A DNA stretch of 64,000 nt from assembly GCA_029215795.1 (NCBI GenBank), contig JARDYH010000001.1, positions 231,907,654-231,971,653 of the forward strand. The letters run 5' to 3'. Source of the DNA: Anniella stebbinsi (lineage: Eukaryota > Chordata > Lepidosauria > Squamata > Anniellidae). Below are positions 12,108-21,935 of this stretch, piece after piece (position 1 is the first letter of the stretch; every line of letters starts with the position of its first letter). A program made the translations under genes and the position numbers. Under the pieces are notes generated by a model. It was not told the origin of the DNA, ran no database searches, and saw only the letters and a list, made by a program, of their open reading frames with translations.

Positions 12108-12505
12108 CTGTTCACCTTTGTTGGAGGACAGGCCTATGTATGCCATTTGACTTGTCCTGGCCCCACTAAGCTAGCCTGTTGCCTCAGGTGTGGTGTAGGA
12201 CACTATCCTATCACCAGTATTGAAGTAAGGTTCAAATGCCGGTCCAACCAGCTTCTGTAGATCAAACATGGAGGGGCAGTGCCATCTTGTCCTTCTTTGG
12301 CAGCAAAAATGTCTTGGGTGGGCCTTGCCAGCTGCCTTGTTGCAGAGATTTTTAATATGATGGCAATTCAGTGATGCATGTCATAAGAACTTCTGAATGT
12401 TGTGGCTGGGGCAAGGGTTATGTCATCTTTCAGCACCATCCTCCTGCTATGGAGACCAACCTTGAGTCTGGCAAGTCTGGACAATGTAAATAAGCTATCC
12501 ATATT
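12108..12505. other. Unrecognised non-coding sequence
   Basis: No supported feature. Confidence 0.4.
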
Positions 12506-12702
12506 GGGCTTGTTCAGACAATACAGTAAGCCATGGTTAGGGCCACTAACCATTTTGCAGAAAGTGGTTAGTGAGCATGGTTAAACCATGGTTATGTGGC
12601 CATCATGGTTAGGAAAAATGCCATTCACATGACATGCTAAGCCATCATGGTTAGCTTAAAATGCTGAACCATCATGGCTTAGCATGTTGTCTGAACAGGG
12701 TC
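12506..12702. mobile_element. Harbinger-like MITE, 197 bp
   Basis: The left end GGGCTTGTTCAGAC matches the inverse of the right end (GACCCTGTTCAGAC) at 11 of 14 positions. The interior is full of inverted 'ccatggtta' and 'aaccatcatgg' units. The 3-bp flanks are att and agt, so any target duplication is imperfect. It resembles the 3-bp-duplication group at 13386 and 47106. Confidence 0.65.
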
Positions 12703-13382
12703 AGTCCGGAGAAATTAGTTCTGTTAACTGATAAGAACATTTGGAATTGTAGGAAGAGCTTCTTTGTGCTCATCATCCAGCCACCAGCCACCAGCAAAAT
12801 ACGAATCCACCATCCACCTCCAATGGAGTATGCTATGGCTGCAACTCTGACCATATTTATTCAAAAGTAAGGCTCATTAATTTCATTCAAAAATTTTACC
12901 ACGTAGTCTTAGGAGTTCATCCAAGAGTGGCATGCCCCACAGGGTCATTAGCAGTTGGGAAACTGAAGCTAGGAGAGTCTACAGTGACTTGGACTTACCT
13001 CTCTCTGTTCCACACACTCCTTCAGCATTGTATATCTTCCCTGTTCTTGCTCTCTGCTTGGCACACTTTATAGGTCAGATGATATGGGATAGTGTATTAG
13101 AGGTATTGGGCAAGAAGGGACAGGATGATGTTCAGATGTTTTTCCAGCCCTACAGTTCATCAAGCTCAATCTAGAAGGAAAGGTTACTTCTTCCTCTGCA
13201 CTTATGCTCTTAAGTGATATTTTGGCAATAAAACGGGGTCATTTGTTTACTCCATACATTTCTCTCAACTTTGTTGGAACTGTACCTTCCAAAATTTGTT
13301 AGATGAAAACTGCTTTCCCAGTTTTAAATTTGAAAAGTTAGGTGACCCAGTTCCTTCCAGATGTTTTGGATTGCAACTAGGG
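12703..13382. other. Unrecognised non-coding sequence
   Basis: No gene. The last part (about 13340-13380, 'ttccagatgttttggattgcaa') resembles the left half of the palindromic repeat seen intact at 32302 and 55453. Confidence 0.4.
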
Positions 13383-13385
13383 AGT

Positions 13386-13876
13386 GGCTGGTTTCGGACA
13401 ACACATTAAGCAACGGAAGGGGGGGAAACAATCATCAGTTGTGTTGCTTATTGTGTTATGTGGAGAGTTACACACCACACACACACAACTAACAGTATGC
13501 TATTCTGCCCAATTAAGCAACGAAGGGAAACAACGGGCTTGCATGTTATTTAGTCTGAAGCCCTGTTGTTGAAAGTGTCGTCCGTAACCAACCCCCCTCC
13601 CCTCTGTGAACTATTCTGTTTGGGAATAGAATTTTGCCGGCCGGAGCAGCCGAAACCCCCTGGCTGCTCTATCCAACCAGCAGAACTCATGGTGCATGCT
13701 GGGATATGGCTGGAGGACTGAGGGATGGGGAGGAAGCAGATGTAGCAACCAAGATGGCTGCTGGAATTTTCAGCTGCACAAGCACTGTGGAGTGCTTGTG
13801 TGGAGCTTCGCCTACCTAACGCACGGTCAGAATGCTATTCCCCCTCCATTGCCTAATGTGTCATCCGAAACCAGCC
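13386..13876. mobile_element. PIF/Harbinger-like element, 491 bp, TSD AGT
   Basis: The left end GGCTGGTTTCGGACAACAC and the inverse of the right end differ by only two bases over about 20. The 3-bp flanks are agt on both sides (13383-13385 and 13877-13879). A 3-bp target duplication and GG-starting termini fit PIF/Harbinger. The interior contains 'catgctgggatatggctgg' and 'aagatggctgctgg', shared in modified form with the long element at 17881-19422 (near 19165-19260). The encoded peptides are not recognisable as transposase. Confidence 0.85.
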
Positions 13877-13902
13877 AGTAGTTTGATAAAGAATGCGCAG
13901 AA

Positions 13903-14826
13903 TTGAGGAAAAGGCTTAAAGAAGCATACTTCCTTTATCGAAACAATAATGAACGAAGACTTCCCAAAGAGTATTATGCATTAAAAAGAATATATAAAAA
14001 GACTCTGACACAGAAAAAGAGAAAGGAAGATCAAGAAAAATGGCAACTACTAATAGGTGCTTCAGAGACCAATAATAGTAGAAGTTTCTGGCAATTGGTT
14101 AATGGAGCACTGAGAGGGAAGATGGGACCTCCTGATTGTTGTATTCAAGCAGATATTTGGGTTAATTACTACAGTAATGTTTTTAGTGACAAATTTGCAT
14201 CTAATCAGGTTCCAACACTTCCCCAAGAAACCCCAGAGTGGCCTGATGTAGAACCAGCCACAATAGAAAATTTAATAAGACAATTTAAAGAGGGCAAAGC
14301 TCTGGGCCCAGATTATATTCTATCTGATATGTTAAAAAGTAATGTTCCTTGGTGGACGCCCATCTTATCATCCCTTTTTACAGCAATTAACAAAACCGGT
14401 AAGATCCCTCTGGCCTGGCAAGGATCCACTGTGGTCCCTATATACAAAAAGGGCCCGAGATCCGACCCTGAGAATTATAGACCAATTAGTCTATTATCAG
14501 TAATAGGTAAATTATATGCTAAGACTTTGAGGACTAAATTGATTGACTGGATACAAGCCAATGAAATTCTGAGCCCCGAACAAATTGGGTTCAAGGCAGG
14601 GAGTTCCACAAATGACCATACTCACCTAGCTCATAAATATACAGCCACTAGGGGTGGCAAATTGTTTGCTGCCTTTATAGATCTGAAATCATCTTTTGAT
14701 ACAATTTCTAGGTCTATATTATGGGACAAATTAGAACTGATGTCCATAGACCTTAGACTACTATTTCTGTTTAAATCTCTCCATCATAAAACATCTGCAC
14801 AAGTTAGATGCAGTAGAATGCAGTAG
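13903..14826 (+). pseudogene. LINE reverse transcriptase, N-terminal and palm portion
   Basis: A 307-codon open stretch. Visible RT features: 'GKALGPDYI' (about residue 121), 'VVPIYKKG' followed by 'NYRPISLLSVIGKLYAK' (about 161-177), 'QIGFKAGSSTNDH' (about 197-209), and the first catalytic motif 'AAFIDLKSSFD' with D230 and D236. The initiator Met is arbitrary because the LINE is 5'-truncated; sense coding continues upstream to about 13881. The frame is lost after 'QVRCS', where a 10-bp tandem duplication (cagtagaatg at 14811 and 14821) lies. No endonuclease domain is present. It would have primed reverse transcription of its own RNA; it is now inactive. Confidence 0.85.
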
Positions 14827-14831
14827 AATGG

Positions 14832-15038
14832 CCCATCGGTAGTACCTACCGAGGAGTCAGACAAGGTTGTGTATTAGCTCCAACTCTGTTCAATCTTTAC
14901 CTTGCTGATTTACCAGTTTTTCTTGAGTCAATACAATCTCATCCTCCTAGGTTAGGACACCGAAAGGTTAATATACTTTTATATGTGGATGATGCAGTAT
15001 TGTTGTCCCAGACCCGATTGGGTCTTAGGAGGCTGTGA
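14832..15038 (+). pseudogene. LINE reverse transcriptase, catalytic YVDD block
   Basis: In a different frame from the preceding piece, this short stretch reads 'YRGVRQGCVLAPTLFNLYL', then 'ILLYVDDAVLLSQTR' at about 14970-15014. YVDD is the F/YxDD catalytic motif of reverse transcriptases, here with V at the second position. It ends at a TGA (15036-15038). Both the frame change and the stop show decay. Confidence 0.85.
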
Positions 15039-15060
15039 AAAGGATTAGCACAATATTTGG

Positions 15061-15863
15061 TTGATCGGAAGAAGCAGAGTTGAACAGGTTAACTCATATA
15101 AATACTTAGGTATCTATTTTCAAGCGAATTTAAAATGGAATAATAATGTTAAGTATCTCAAGGCCAAAGCGGAACAGACTATAGGGGCCCTTACCAGTTA
15201 CTTCTTTCATGGAGGGGGAAAGTATCTACCAGCTGTATTAAAGGTCTATAAGGCTAAACTCCTGTCCCAGATTTTGTTTGGGGCTCCGATTTGGTTTCCG
15301 CTCATAAAAACCTCATTGGAGGGAATGCAGTCTGAATTTTTGAGGCTAATTTTAGGACTTCCAAGATGCGTTTCTGGCCGAGTCCTCAATCTCGAAGCTG
15401 GGCTAAAATCCTTGAGCACTGTAGCCTGGAGTTTAATGATACAGATTTGGTTTCGTAAATATCACTCTATGGCATGTGACACCTTGGTTACCCAAGCCTT
15501 GTTAGACCCCTTTGAATCACCAGTAAGCAGAGTTGCAACCCTCGGCTTAGATTTACCATATTTGTTTCAACTTGACTACACAAAGGTAAAATTCTCCATC
15601 AAACAGAGATTAGAGGATATTGATCTTCAAATGCTGCATAAAGTTGGAACTGGCCCTTGTTCCCCGATTGCACTAGGTATCCCTGATTGTGCTGAAGGAG
15701 GGGTATCAAATTATTTCAAATGGCTGTCTGTTCCAAAATATAGGAAGGCCTTTACACAGGGCAGATTCAAAGTACTCCCCTCCAACTTGTTGGAGGGGAG
15801 ATATAGTAAGATTCCAAGGGAAGAAAGATACTGCCCCTGCTCTAGCTCTGAGGTAGAGACAGT
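15061..15863 (+). pseudogene. LINE reverse transcriptase, thumb and C-terminal portion
   Basis: Open in the same frame as the first piece. It contains 'EQVNSYKYLGIYF', the conserved post-palm motif, then the thumb/C-terminal region with 'LLSQILFGAPIWFP', 'SEFLRLILGLPRCV', and a cysteine motif 'ERYCPCSSSEVETV'. The coding sequence runs straight into the MITE at 15864; the open frame carries on a few codons into the MITE before a stop. Related LINE proteins continue past this point, and the missing continuation is found after the MITE at 16081. Confidence 0.8.
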
Positions 15864-16077
15864 GGCTCAATTCGGATGACACAATAAACAACTGGTGTGG
15901 GGGAAACAGTTGTTTTGACTATTGTGTCATTCCAATGCTGCCATAGTCAACTCAGCGCTGATCCTAATCCACACCACAGTTGATTATTTATTACTATGTT
16001 GTTTGGGGAGTACCCCCTAGGGTTAGGATTAGGGTTACTCAACCCACCATTGACTATCGTGTCATCCGAATTGAGCC
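15864..16077. mobile_element. PIF/Harbinger-like MITE, 214 bp, TSD AGT, inside the LINE
   Basis: The left end GGCTCAATTCGGATGACAC is the inverse of the right end. Flanks are agt at 15861-15863 and 16078-16080. It splits LINE coding sequence: the frame before ends 'SSSEVETV' and the sequence after resumes with 'TCEFYNGIRNDLL'. It therefore inserted after the LINE. Two near relatives of almost the same length stand side by side at 36064 and 36295; all share 'tcaactcagcgctgatccta'. Confidence 0.92.
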
Positions 16078-16080
16078 AGT

Positions 16081-16277
16081 CTCTCACGCTCACCTGTGAG
16101 TTCTACAACGGTATTAGAAACGATCTGCTGAGACCAATCCTCCAGGGCTACTCTGGGCATTCGCATGAGTCTCTTACCACTATACTTCTACTGGCCAAGG
16201 ACAAAATGGTCACAAATCAAGTTGCCAAATTCTTATATCTTACTACCTTCTATAAAGTGCAACTGGTGGGTTCTTAA
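16081..16277 (+). pseudogene. LINE ORF2 C-terminal tail after the MITE
   Basis: The peptide 'CEFYNGIRNDLLRPILQ' continues the zinc-knuckle-like C-terminus begun at about 15830 (CPC...CEFY), and ends '...YKVQLVGS' with a TAA. A short AT-rich 3' untranslated part follows to about 16355. The exact frame at the junction has a one-base discrepancy, another sign of decay. Confidence 0.75.
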
Positions 16278-16365
16278 TTGATTAATTGTCTAACAGCTGT
16301 TGATGTAAATTTTAAACTTTGTATGCTCTTTTATAGTCTATAGACTACAATAAAGTTTCTCTCTC

Positions 16366-16560
16366 AGCCAGTGTCTATGGCTCAGTTGTAAAGCAGCTGA
16401 TTTGCAAGCCAAAAGTCCCAGGTTCAATCCCCAGCATCTCCAGGTAGGAAGAAAAAGAAAAACTCCTGCCTGAAACTCTGGCTGTCAGTCAGTATCAACA
16501 ATACTGGGCTAGATGGACCAAAGGTCTGATTTGGTATAAGACAGCTTCCTAGGTTCCTAA
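16366..16560 (+). mobile_element. Sauria-type (Squam1) SINE
   Basis: The best preserved copy in the window. A tRNA-like head has an A-box region (tggctcagttgta) and a clear B box GGTTCAATCCC (16421-16431). The body follows with 'ccagcatctccaggtagg', 'aactcctgcctgaaac', 'atactgggctagatggacca' and the tail 'agcttcctaggttccta'. Such SINEs are transcribed by RNA polymerase III from the internal promoter and copied by a partner LINE. This family is the main reason for calling the host a squamate. It abuts the 3' end of the LINE. Confidence 0.92.
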
Positions 16561-17750
16561 CTCCCCCGATCGTTGACCATTCTGGCTTGGACTGATGGGA
16601 GTTATGGATCACATCAAGTGGAGGGCCCTACCTTACTTATACCCCTATTTAAAATAGTACAATGGATCATTGTAGTACTATAGCAAGCAAGCTGCATAAA
16701 ATGTCTTCCCTGGGCCCCACAATGATGAAAGAAAGGAAGAAAAATAAATAATGCTAAGGTATTTTGGAAACAGTCACCAGCCAAACATAAATTTCCCAAT
16801 CACCCCGAAAGCTCAAATTTTTACATTTTTGTATATTGAGGCTGGTGGTTTAAGTAGAATGAATAAACAAACATACAGACAATTTTTTTGGCAAGGATTT
16901 CTTACAAGTGGATCAGCCTTGATTTGAAGCCTGTGTATTACAGACAGATGTAAGACCCATTACACATCCGTGCTTCAGTTCGCTTTTCTTTTACCTCAGC
17001 TGATGACTTTGCTGTCAGATACATTTATTTTATAAACCAGGACCACAGCCAGTCTTAGTCAAATCAAAGCTCTTCCCTTTGCTTCCGCGCAAGATTTGCT
17101 AAGGCTGTCTGTTTGCTGATGGCTTCCTGGCCCTGTGCCAAACCGTCTGGGAGGCGTCTTCCATCTCTGCTTATGTTTGAGGCATTGTTGCACCATTTCC
17201 AGGAGGCCAAAGATGTTTCAACTGGAGACAGATCCAGATCAGTCTATGCAATCTACACAACCTATGGACATAAAATATTTCTTTTTTTTCTTAGAGCTGC
17301 ATAATCAAGTATGTACTTGTGTGTGACTTTATGTTGCAGAGTTTAGGGAGGGGAAGAATGTGAGACAGCATTAGTGCTTGAATGCAGGTGGTCAGCGGAG
17401 AAAACATTATGTCAAATGAGTTGGTCAGCACTTTTGAAAAGGGGGAGCCCACATTCTCTCTTGCGCTGTCTAACACACAGGCAGAGAAGAAGCTCTAATT
17501 CAAGTTCCCATTTAGAAATTGCAGGGCAGAAGGCGGAGTTAACATCTTCATTCTGGAAGGTAGATGTCTGCGTATGAAGAGTGTTTGTGTACATATGCGC
17601 AAATACATTTGTTAAAGCACTTGTGCTATGGAGCTTTTTACTCAAGCCGTAACCATTCTTGCAGAATTCTCCCACAGCAGGGATGCACAATTATTTTGGC
17701 CCTGAGGGTGTGTGCCAGTAGCTGTACATGTGTGTGCAGGTGCTTACATG
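16561..17750. other. Unrecognised non-coding sequence
   Basis: About 1.2 kb with no supported gene. The first 60 bases resemble a fragment of the 'tgatgggagttatgg' palindromic repeat. Confidence 0.4.
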
Positions 17751-17751
17751 A

Positions 17752-17880
17752 ACAACACATACATGCTCTCACGATCACTCTCACATTCTCACACAGTCAC
17801 AACACATACGCACACATGCATTCATTCACACACACACTCATACTCTCACACTCATACACACACACACAAACACACACACA
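17752..17880. repeat. CA-rich low-complexity tract
   Basis: Imperfect CA, CACTCT and ACAC units. The element at 17881 begins exactly at its end. Confidence 0.9.
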
Positions 17881-18117
17881 GGCTCAATTCGGACGACACG
17901 TTAATCAACGGTTGTTAAATTAAACAACAGTAAGTTGGTTAGCTCAACGTGTCGTCCGAATTCAGCCACACAACGGATAAACAACCCACGGTTGGTTAAG
18001 TTGGAGTTTTAAACAACTGAGTTAAACAACTCGCTTGCGAGTTGTTTAAAAGTTAGTCAATTGACTAATGTGTTGTCCGAATTCAGCCGCTTGAGGTGCG
18101 TGGGTTAAACAACTGAG

Positions 18118-18858
18118 GTGAGTACGTTAACACAAAAGACCATAGAGGAGAGCGGCAAGAGCAGTAGAAAGCGGGCAGCCGCTCAGGCATGCTCGCAACA
18201 GACCGCTGGTATCATTGACATAGCAACCAGGATGCCCGCCTCCCCCACCAGGCAGCCGGCACGGAGCTCAACAAGGGGCTGGCTCCTGCGCGAACTCACG
18301 CAGGGTGCCCAGTCAGCTACCCAAACAGAAATGGAAGCGCAGCAGAAGGGCAGTACGGCAAAGGGGGGAGGGGGAGATGGAATAACCAAAACCCCCAGGC
18401 GCCCTGGAGCAAGAGGCAGCCCCCCCCACACCAACTGGGAGAACCGCACTCCACCCGAAGCAGACCCCCACTGCACCTCCACCTCCACCCTCGCTTCACC
18501 CAGAAGGACGAGGACAGGGGAAGCGGTGACCAGAGAGCCCCCCCTCATCCGCCCAACACGGCTGGACAGCGAGCCGAGAACCCCGTTGGGGAGCGTCATG
18601 CCCATGCGGAGGCGTCCCGGGTGCGTGAATGCAACAGTGCCTGGATCTGGCTGCACTACCTCCACCCCCTGTGAGCGTCGGCTGTGGAGTTCTATCTGTG
18701 GACTGGCATCTCTCTCTGGCATGCCACCCCTCTCCACCTTATCCCCTTGGCACGTTCTGTGCTTGGCTCCCTGGGGGTGTGGCCTCGGCCGGCCCCTCTT
18801 CACCGCTGTGCCTTCCAGCCGCCTTCTCCCTTCCCGGGGGAGACTGTCCTTTCCGTAG
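18118..18858 (+). other. Unrecognised 246-codon open frame in the composite element
   Basis: The frame is open because the DNA is GC-rich; an opposite-strand frame (18183-18803) is nearly as long. The plus product is rich in Arg, Pro, Ser and Thr without a recognised domain. It could be a decayed accessory gene of a Harbinger-type element, but nothing in the sequence proves coding. An AATAAA follows 60 bp downstream. Confidence 0.25.
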
Positions 18859-18918
18859 GTTCTGCCCTGGCATAGTGGTGCCCATGTGCCTTATTGCCCA
18901 TGTCTGAGCTCCCTGCTG

Positions 18919-18924
18919 AATAAA
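18919..18924 (+). promoter_or_regulatory. Candidate polyadenylation signal AATAAA
   Basis: A canonical hexamer followed by 'gttttctac' in the GC-rich core of the composite element, where AT hexamers are otherwise scarce. Confidence 0.4.
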
Positions 18925-19542
18925 GTTTTCTACACCACCCCACTCTTGCCTTCTTTCCTGTGTGTGCGAAAGATGCTCTAGGAGGGAGGTGGGGAGGTTG
19001 GGGGCTGGGGCGTGGGTGCCAACATTGGAATTGCAGTGCTGGGCATGGGGTGCGAATGTTGTATTGGTGCTGCCGTTCTTCCTAGCAGCCTCTTTGCCCG
19101 AGGCTGCTGAGTTCCACCCACTGACTGAGGCAGCCAATGGGGTTTGGGAGGCATGTCCTGCATCGGCTACAATGGCGGCGCCCATGGTTTTCGGCCGCAG
19201 TGTGTGCTGGGATACCTGCTGGAGGACTGACGGAGTTCGGTAAGTGGGGAAAATGGCGGCTGGGCTGTCAGTCAGAACCAAGTACGTTATTAACCATCAG
19301 GGTGGTTAAAAATTCTTTGCAGCGCCTGCTGCAGCGTGTCGTCCGAATTGAGCCCACCTTTTTAACACACCATCAGTGGGTTAATTCCCCTCAGTTGATT
19401 AACGTGTTGTCCGAATTGAGCCACACTTTCTGTATAACACCTCAGGGCAGGCACTGGATCTCCTCAGGACAGCCCAAGTCATTTTGCTCCTTGAGATAGC
19501 AGCAAACAGTGATCCCTCCCCCAACTTGATCTGCATAGTACC

Positions 19543-19940
19543 TAGGGATATTGGAGAAATTCGAGACAGAATAAAATGAGTTTGGATTTCTAAGGATCTG
19601 ACCTGTGGAATCTACTGCAGACCGGATTCCCCAGGCTGCACGGAGTTCATGGAGTTTTGGATTTTTTTTTTTTTTTACTTTCCTGAAATTTACGCAAATT
19701 CATTCTCAGGGAAATATGCACATTTCTGCTAAGACACATGCCATGCTGGAAAATATATGCAGGGAAAAGTCGAAAGGAATGGGGGACAATAGGCTAAATA
19801 TTACATAGTAACATAAATTGTAATTTTTTCCTCATGGCAGAAAAAAGAAATCAAATCCATCTATAGATGCCAGAATGAACGACACTGCACAGTCCATCAA
19901 ACATACGTGGGACGGATTGCACAAAATCCAGACATTCCTT
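19543..19940. mobile_element. Non-autonomous hAT-like element, 398 bp
   Basis: It starts TAGGGATATTGG and ends CATTCCTT. Flanks are atagtacc (19535-19542) and gtagtacc (19941-19948), 7 of 8. It is clearly related to 4307-4731: both share 'ctgtggaatct', 'cagaccgg/cagactgg', a poly-T stretch and the tail 'cacaaaatccaga'. Confidence 0.8.
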
Positions 19941-19948
19941 GTAGTACC

Positions 19949-20678
19949 CAAGGCAGATCAAGTTATTTGGCACCTGAGGGAAAAAAATCTTCAAGTGCCC
20001 CTCTCCTTCCTGTCAGTAAACATACAATAATAATACATTAAGAACTATGTGCTGCCCTTTCATGACACCCCATATCAACTACTTGAGGCAGCCACTTCAG
20101 TCTGCTCAATGGGAAGGCTGGGGCCATCCCATCCCTTCTCATTATGAGCTCTGTTTTGATGAAGCAGTGTAGAAAGAATATCTTCTTTTCTCCTTTTGAG
20201 GTCCCAAGCTTCAATAGTTAAAGATGGCTTACCTCAAGCACCACTGAACCCTTTGCTAAGTTTACAGAATAATCTGTCAAACGGCACTTGATGTAGCTGA
20301 ACTGCTGATGTCTCGTCATGCAAACAGCCCGGATAGAAGACTCTGGAATCCACATGGGATTTGCTTTGAGCTCTTTGGAAGAAGATTGGAATATGAGGCT
20401 GCACTACTAAGTACATGTACTTAGAGCACGGTGGGTAACCTCTTTTGACCTGAAGGCAGAATTAAATTTTGGAGAAACTCTGGGGGTTTGTTTTCCAGTA
20501 GTAGGTGAGCCAAAGGCAAAGGGGACAGATCCAAAAATATAAAAGAAAACGAGCATGTTGTAGCTTTAAAGCTCTTACTGCAAGTAACTAAACTGTAGAA
20601 GAGGCAATTTAATCATTTAGACTGAGGGAAAAATTGCACAAGAGCTGGGAAACCATCAAACAATTGGTGGAAAAGGGG
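19949..20678. other. Unrecognised non-coding sequence
   Basis: No gene or nameable repeat. Confidence 0.4.
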
Positions 20679-20910
20679 TGTCGTGATTCCAAGCCCTCCC
20701 AGCCAAGATGCGAGACAATAAAGAGGTCTGCCGTGTAATCCACGAAGCTTTATTCAACAAATAAACATCTCTTCACAAATGATAGGAGTGAGAATGCTAG
20801 GACCTTTCCTCTAAGCTTAATTAGCCTAACAAAGTTAGACAGTAGCCTTTCAACTAAAACTGGACAGTTTCCCCACACTCCAACAGTCACTTTACCCCAG
20901 TGGCTACCCA
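20679..20910 (-). mobile_element. Long terminal repeat of an LTR retrotransposon, minus strand
   Basis: On the minus strand the segment begins TGGGTAGCCACTGGGG directly after a purine tract and ends AATCACGACA, giving TG...CA ends. It carries an AATAAA (in 'gaataaagcttcgtgg') in its second half, as LTRs do for polyadenylation. The start at 20910 is placed by the purine tract; an alternative start at 20885 (TGTTGGAGTGTG) is possible. I see no second LTR in the window. Confidence 0.65.
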
Positions 20911-21262
20911 CCCCCTCTAAACTTCACCCACTTGACCCTGTGGCAGATTCTGGGATCTTTGCTTCTGACAGAGGCTGAATTCCCGGGGGTGGTGGTGGTC
21001 TCTGAGGCTTCGGCATCCAGTCCGATAAGCTCCTGGGAAGATTCATCGCTGAATCCTGAAGAGTCTTGGAGAATCTCCTCCCCGCTTCCCATTTTGGCTG
21101 ATATACTGCTTCAGATTCTGATTCAGCCCCCGAAATCCCTTCCTCCACACTATGGAGAACAAGTCTGATCCTGATGGGGTGAAACCAGAGGATTGGAGGC
21201 ATGGCCCTCTGGGGAACCCCAGAAGGCCAGATTTGGCACCCAGGCCGAAAGTTCTCCACCAC
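20904..21262 (-). pseudogene. C-terminal end of an LTR-retrotransposon polyprotein, minus strand
   Basis: The minus strand has a frame (20904-21092 and slightly upstream) that is acidic and Ser/Thr-rich ('SDESSQELIGLDAEASETT') and ends with the basic peptide 'DPRICHRVKWVKFRGGG'. Its last glycines are encoded by the polypurine tract and the stop lies just inside the LTR, an arrangement seen in compact LTR elements. A second overlapping frame runs to 21262. No protease, RT or integrase motif is present here, so the rest has been lost. Gypsy-like or retroviral origin cannot be decided. Confidence 0.5.
20911..20919 (-). other. Polypurine tract next to the LTR
   Basis: On the minus strand the run TAGAGGGGG stands immediately before the LTR start. 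In LTR retrotransposons such a tract primes plus-strand DNA synthesis. Confidence 0.55.
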
Positions 21263-21550
21263 TGGACTAGTGAGTAAGCACCAATGAATACAGTGTGACT
21301 AATAAAAAATGCATAATAGGGTTGTGCCAGATGTGAATACATGAATTTATACAAATCTATCTACAAAGAACACTACATCTGGACCATATGCAAATACCTC
21401 CACTTTACCCGTTTTTCATCCTGGTGCCAAGTCTTTTCCATTCAAGGGTTGCATAGATGTTCAGATTGTTTAAAAAATATCATAGAATATTGCTTCAAAA
21501 AACAAAAGTCTTCTTGATACCAGCTGCATTTCTTCAGCCCACAGAAACTG

Positions 21551-21551
<1 letters not shown>
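21263..21551. other. Unrecognised non-coding sequence
   Basis: No supported feature between the LTR-element remnant and the L2 end. Confidence 0.4.
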
Positions 21552-21584
<33 letters not shown>

Positions 21585-21935
21585 GATTTATTTCTTACCC
21601 GCCTCTCCGTCTAGATCGAGGCGGGGAACAACAACATGATAAAATACATAAAACTAATTAAAACATGACAAATATTATTAAAACTGCATTAAAACATCCT
21701 AAAACATCCTTAAAACATTCTAAAAATTACACTGGATATGCCTGCCGGAATGAACAGTCTTTATAGCTTTCTTAAATTCTAAAAGACTGTTAAGTTGACG
21801 AGTCTCCTCCGGCAGGTCATTCCACAGTCTGGGAGCGGCAGAACCTATAAAGTTGTAGGTTTCCCAAAGACCTTATTATTCTCCTAAAGAACACATTTTT
21901 AAGGGATACCAGCTTACCCATTCATGTCTGCTAAA
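21552..21935 (-). mobile_element. L2-like LINE 3' end, minus strand
   Basis: It begins with an ATA repeat (21554-21582), then the 3' box 'cccgcctctccgtct' with 'gaggcggggaacaac'. On the minus strand it encodes 'AAPRLWNDLPEET', then 'LNSLLEFKKAIKTV', matching the plus-strand copy at 57391-57780. It is a 5'-truncated and decayed member of the same family. Confidence 0.85.

Larger units (their letters stand above)
13881..16355 (+). mobile_element. Broken non-LTR retrotransposon (LINE), plus strand
   Basis: A 5'-truncated LINE encoding reverse transcriptase in three shifted pieces, then a short C-terminal piece and a 3' end with 'caataaagtttctctctc'. Block order: linker and RT fingers/palm (13903-14826), the GVRQGC and YVDD motifs in another frame (about 14832-15035), thumb and C-terminal region (15061-15863), a MITE (15864-16077), and the last coding piece (16081-16277). 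Part of the region between YVDD and 'VNSYKYLGI' is missing. The absence of LTRs and the motif set fit the Jockey/I/CR1 side of the LINE tree; the exact clade is not decided. Confidence 0.85.
17881..19422. mobile_element. Composite PIF/Harbinger-like element, 1,542 bp, GC-rich
   Basis: The left end GGCTCAATTCGGACGACACG (17881) pairs with an inverse copy ending at 19422. Both are flanked by aca (17878-17880; 19423-19425), though the left flank is a CA repeat so that match is weak evidence. The right-type end (gtcgtccgaattcagcc or close variants) occurs four times: ending 17967, about 18089, about 19353 and 19422. The core from 18118 to 18930 is GC-rich and ends in an AATAAA at 18919-18924, as if it once held the 3' part of a gene. 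Long open frames there on both strands show no recognisable motif. Confidence 0.7.

Noticed and set aside
16366..16440. Functional tRNA gene
   Set aside because: A and B boxes are present, but the sequence continues as a Sauria-type SINE and does not form a tRNA cloverleaf 3' half.
17752..17880. CRISPR-like or satellite array
   Set aside because: Irregular CA-type low-complexity DNA without defined spacers; the host is a vertebrate.
18183..18803. 206-codon minus-strand frame as a possible gene
   Set aside because: It mirrors a plus-strand frame in GC-rich transposon DNA, with no recognised domain or splice context.
18917..18960. 3' end of a host gene (AATAAA followed by T-rich DNA)
   Set aside because: It lies inside the composite Harbinger-like element and no coding exon precedes it.
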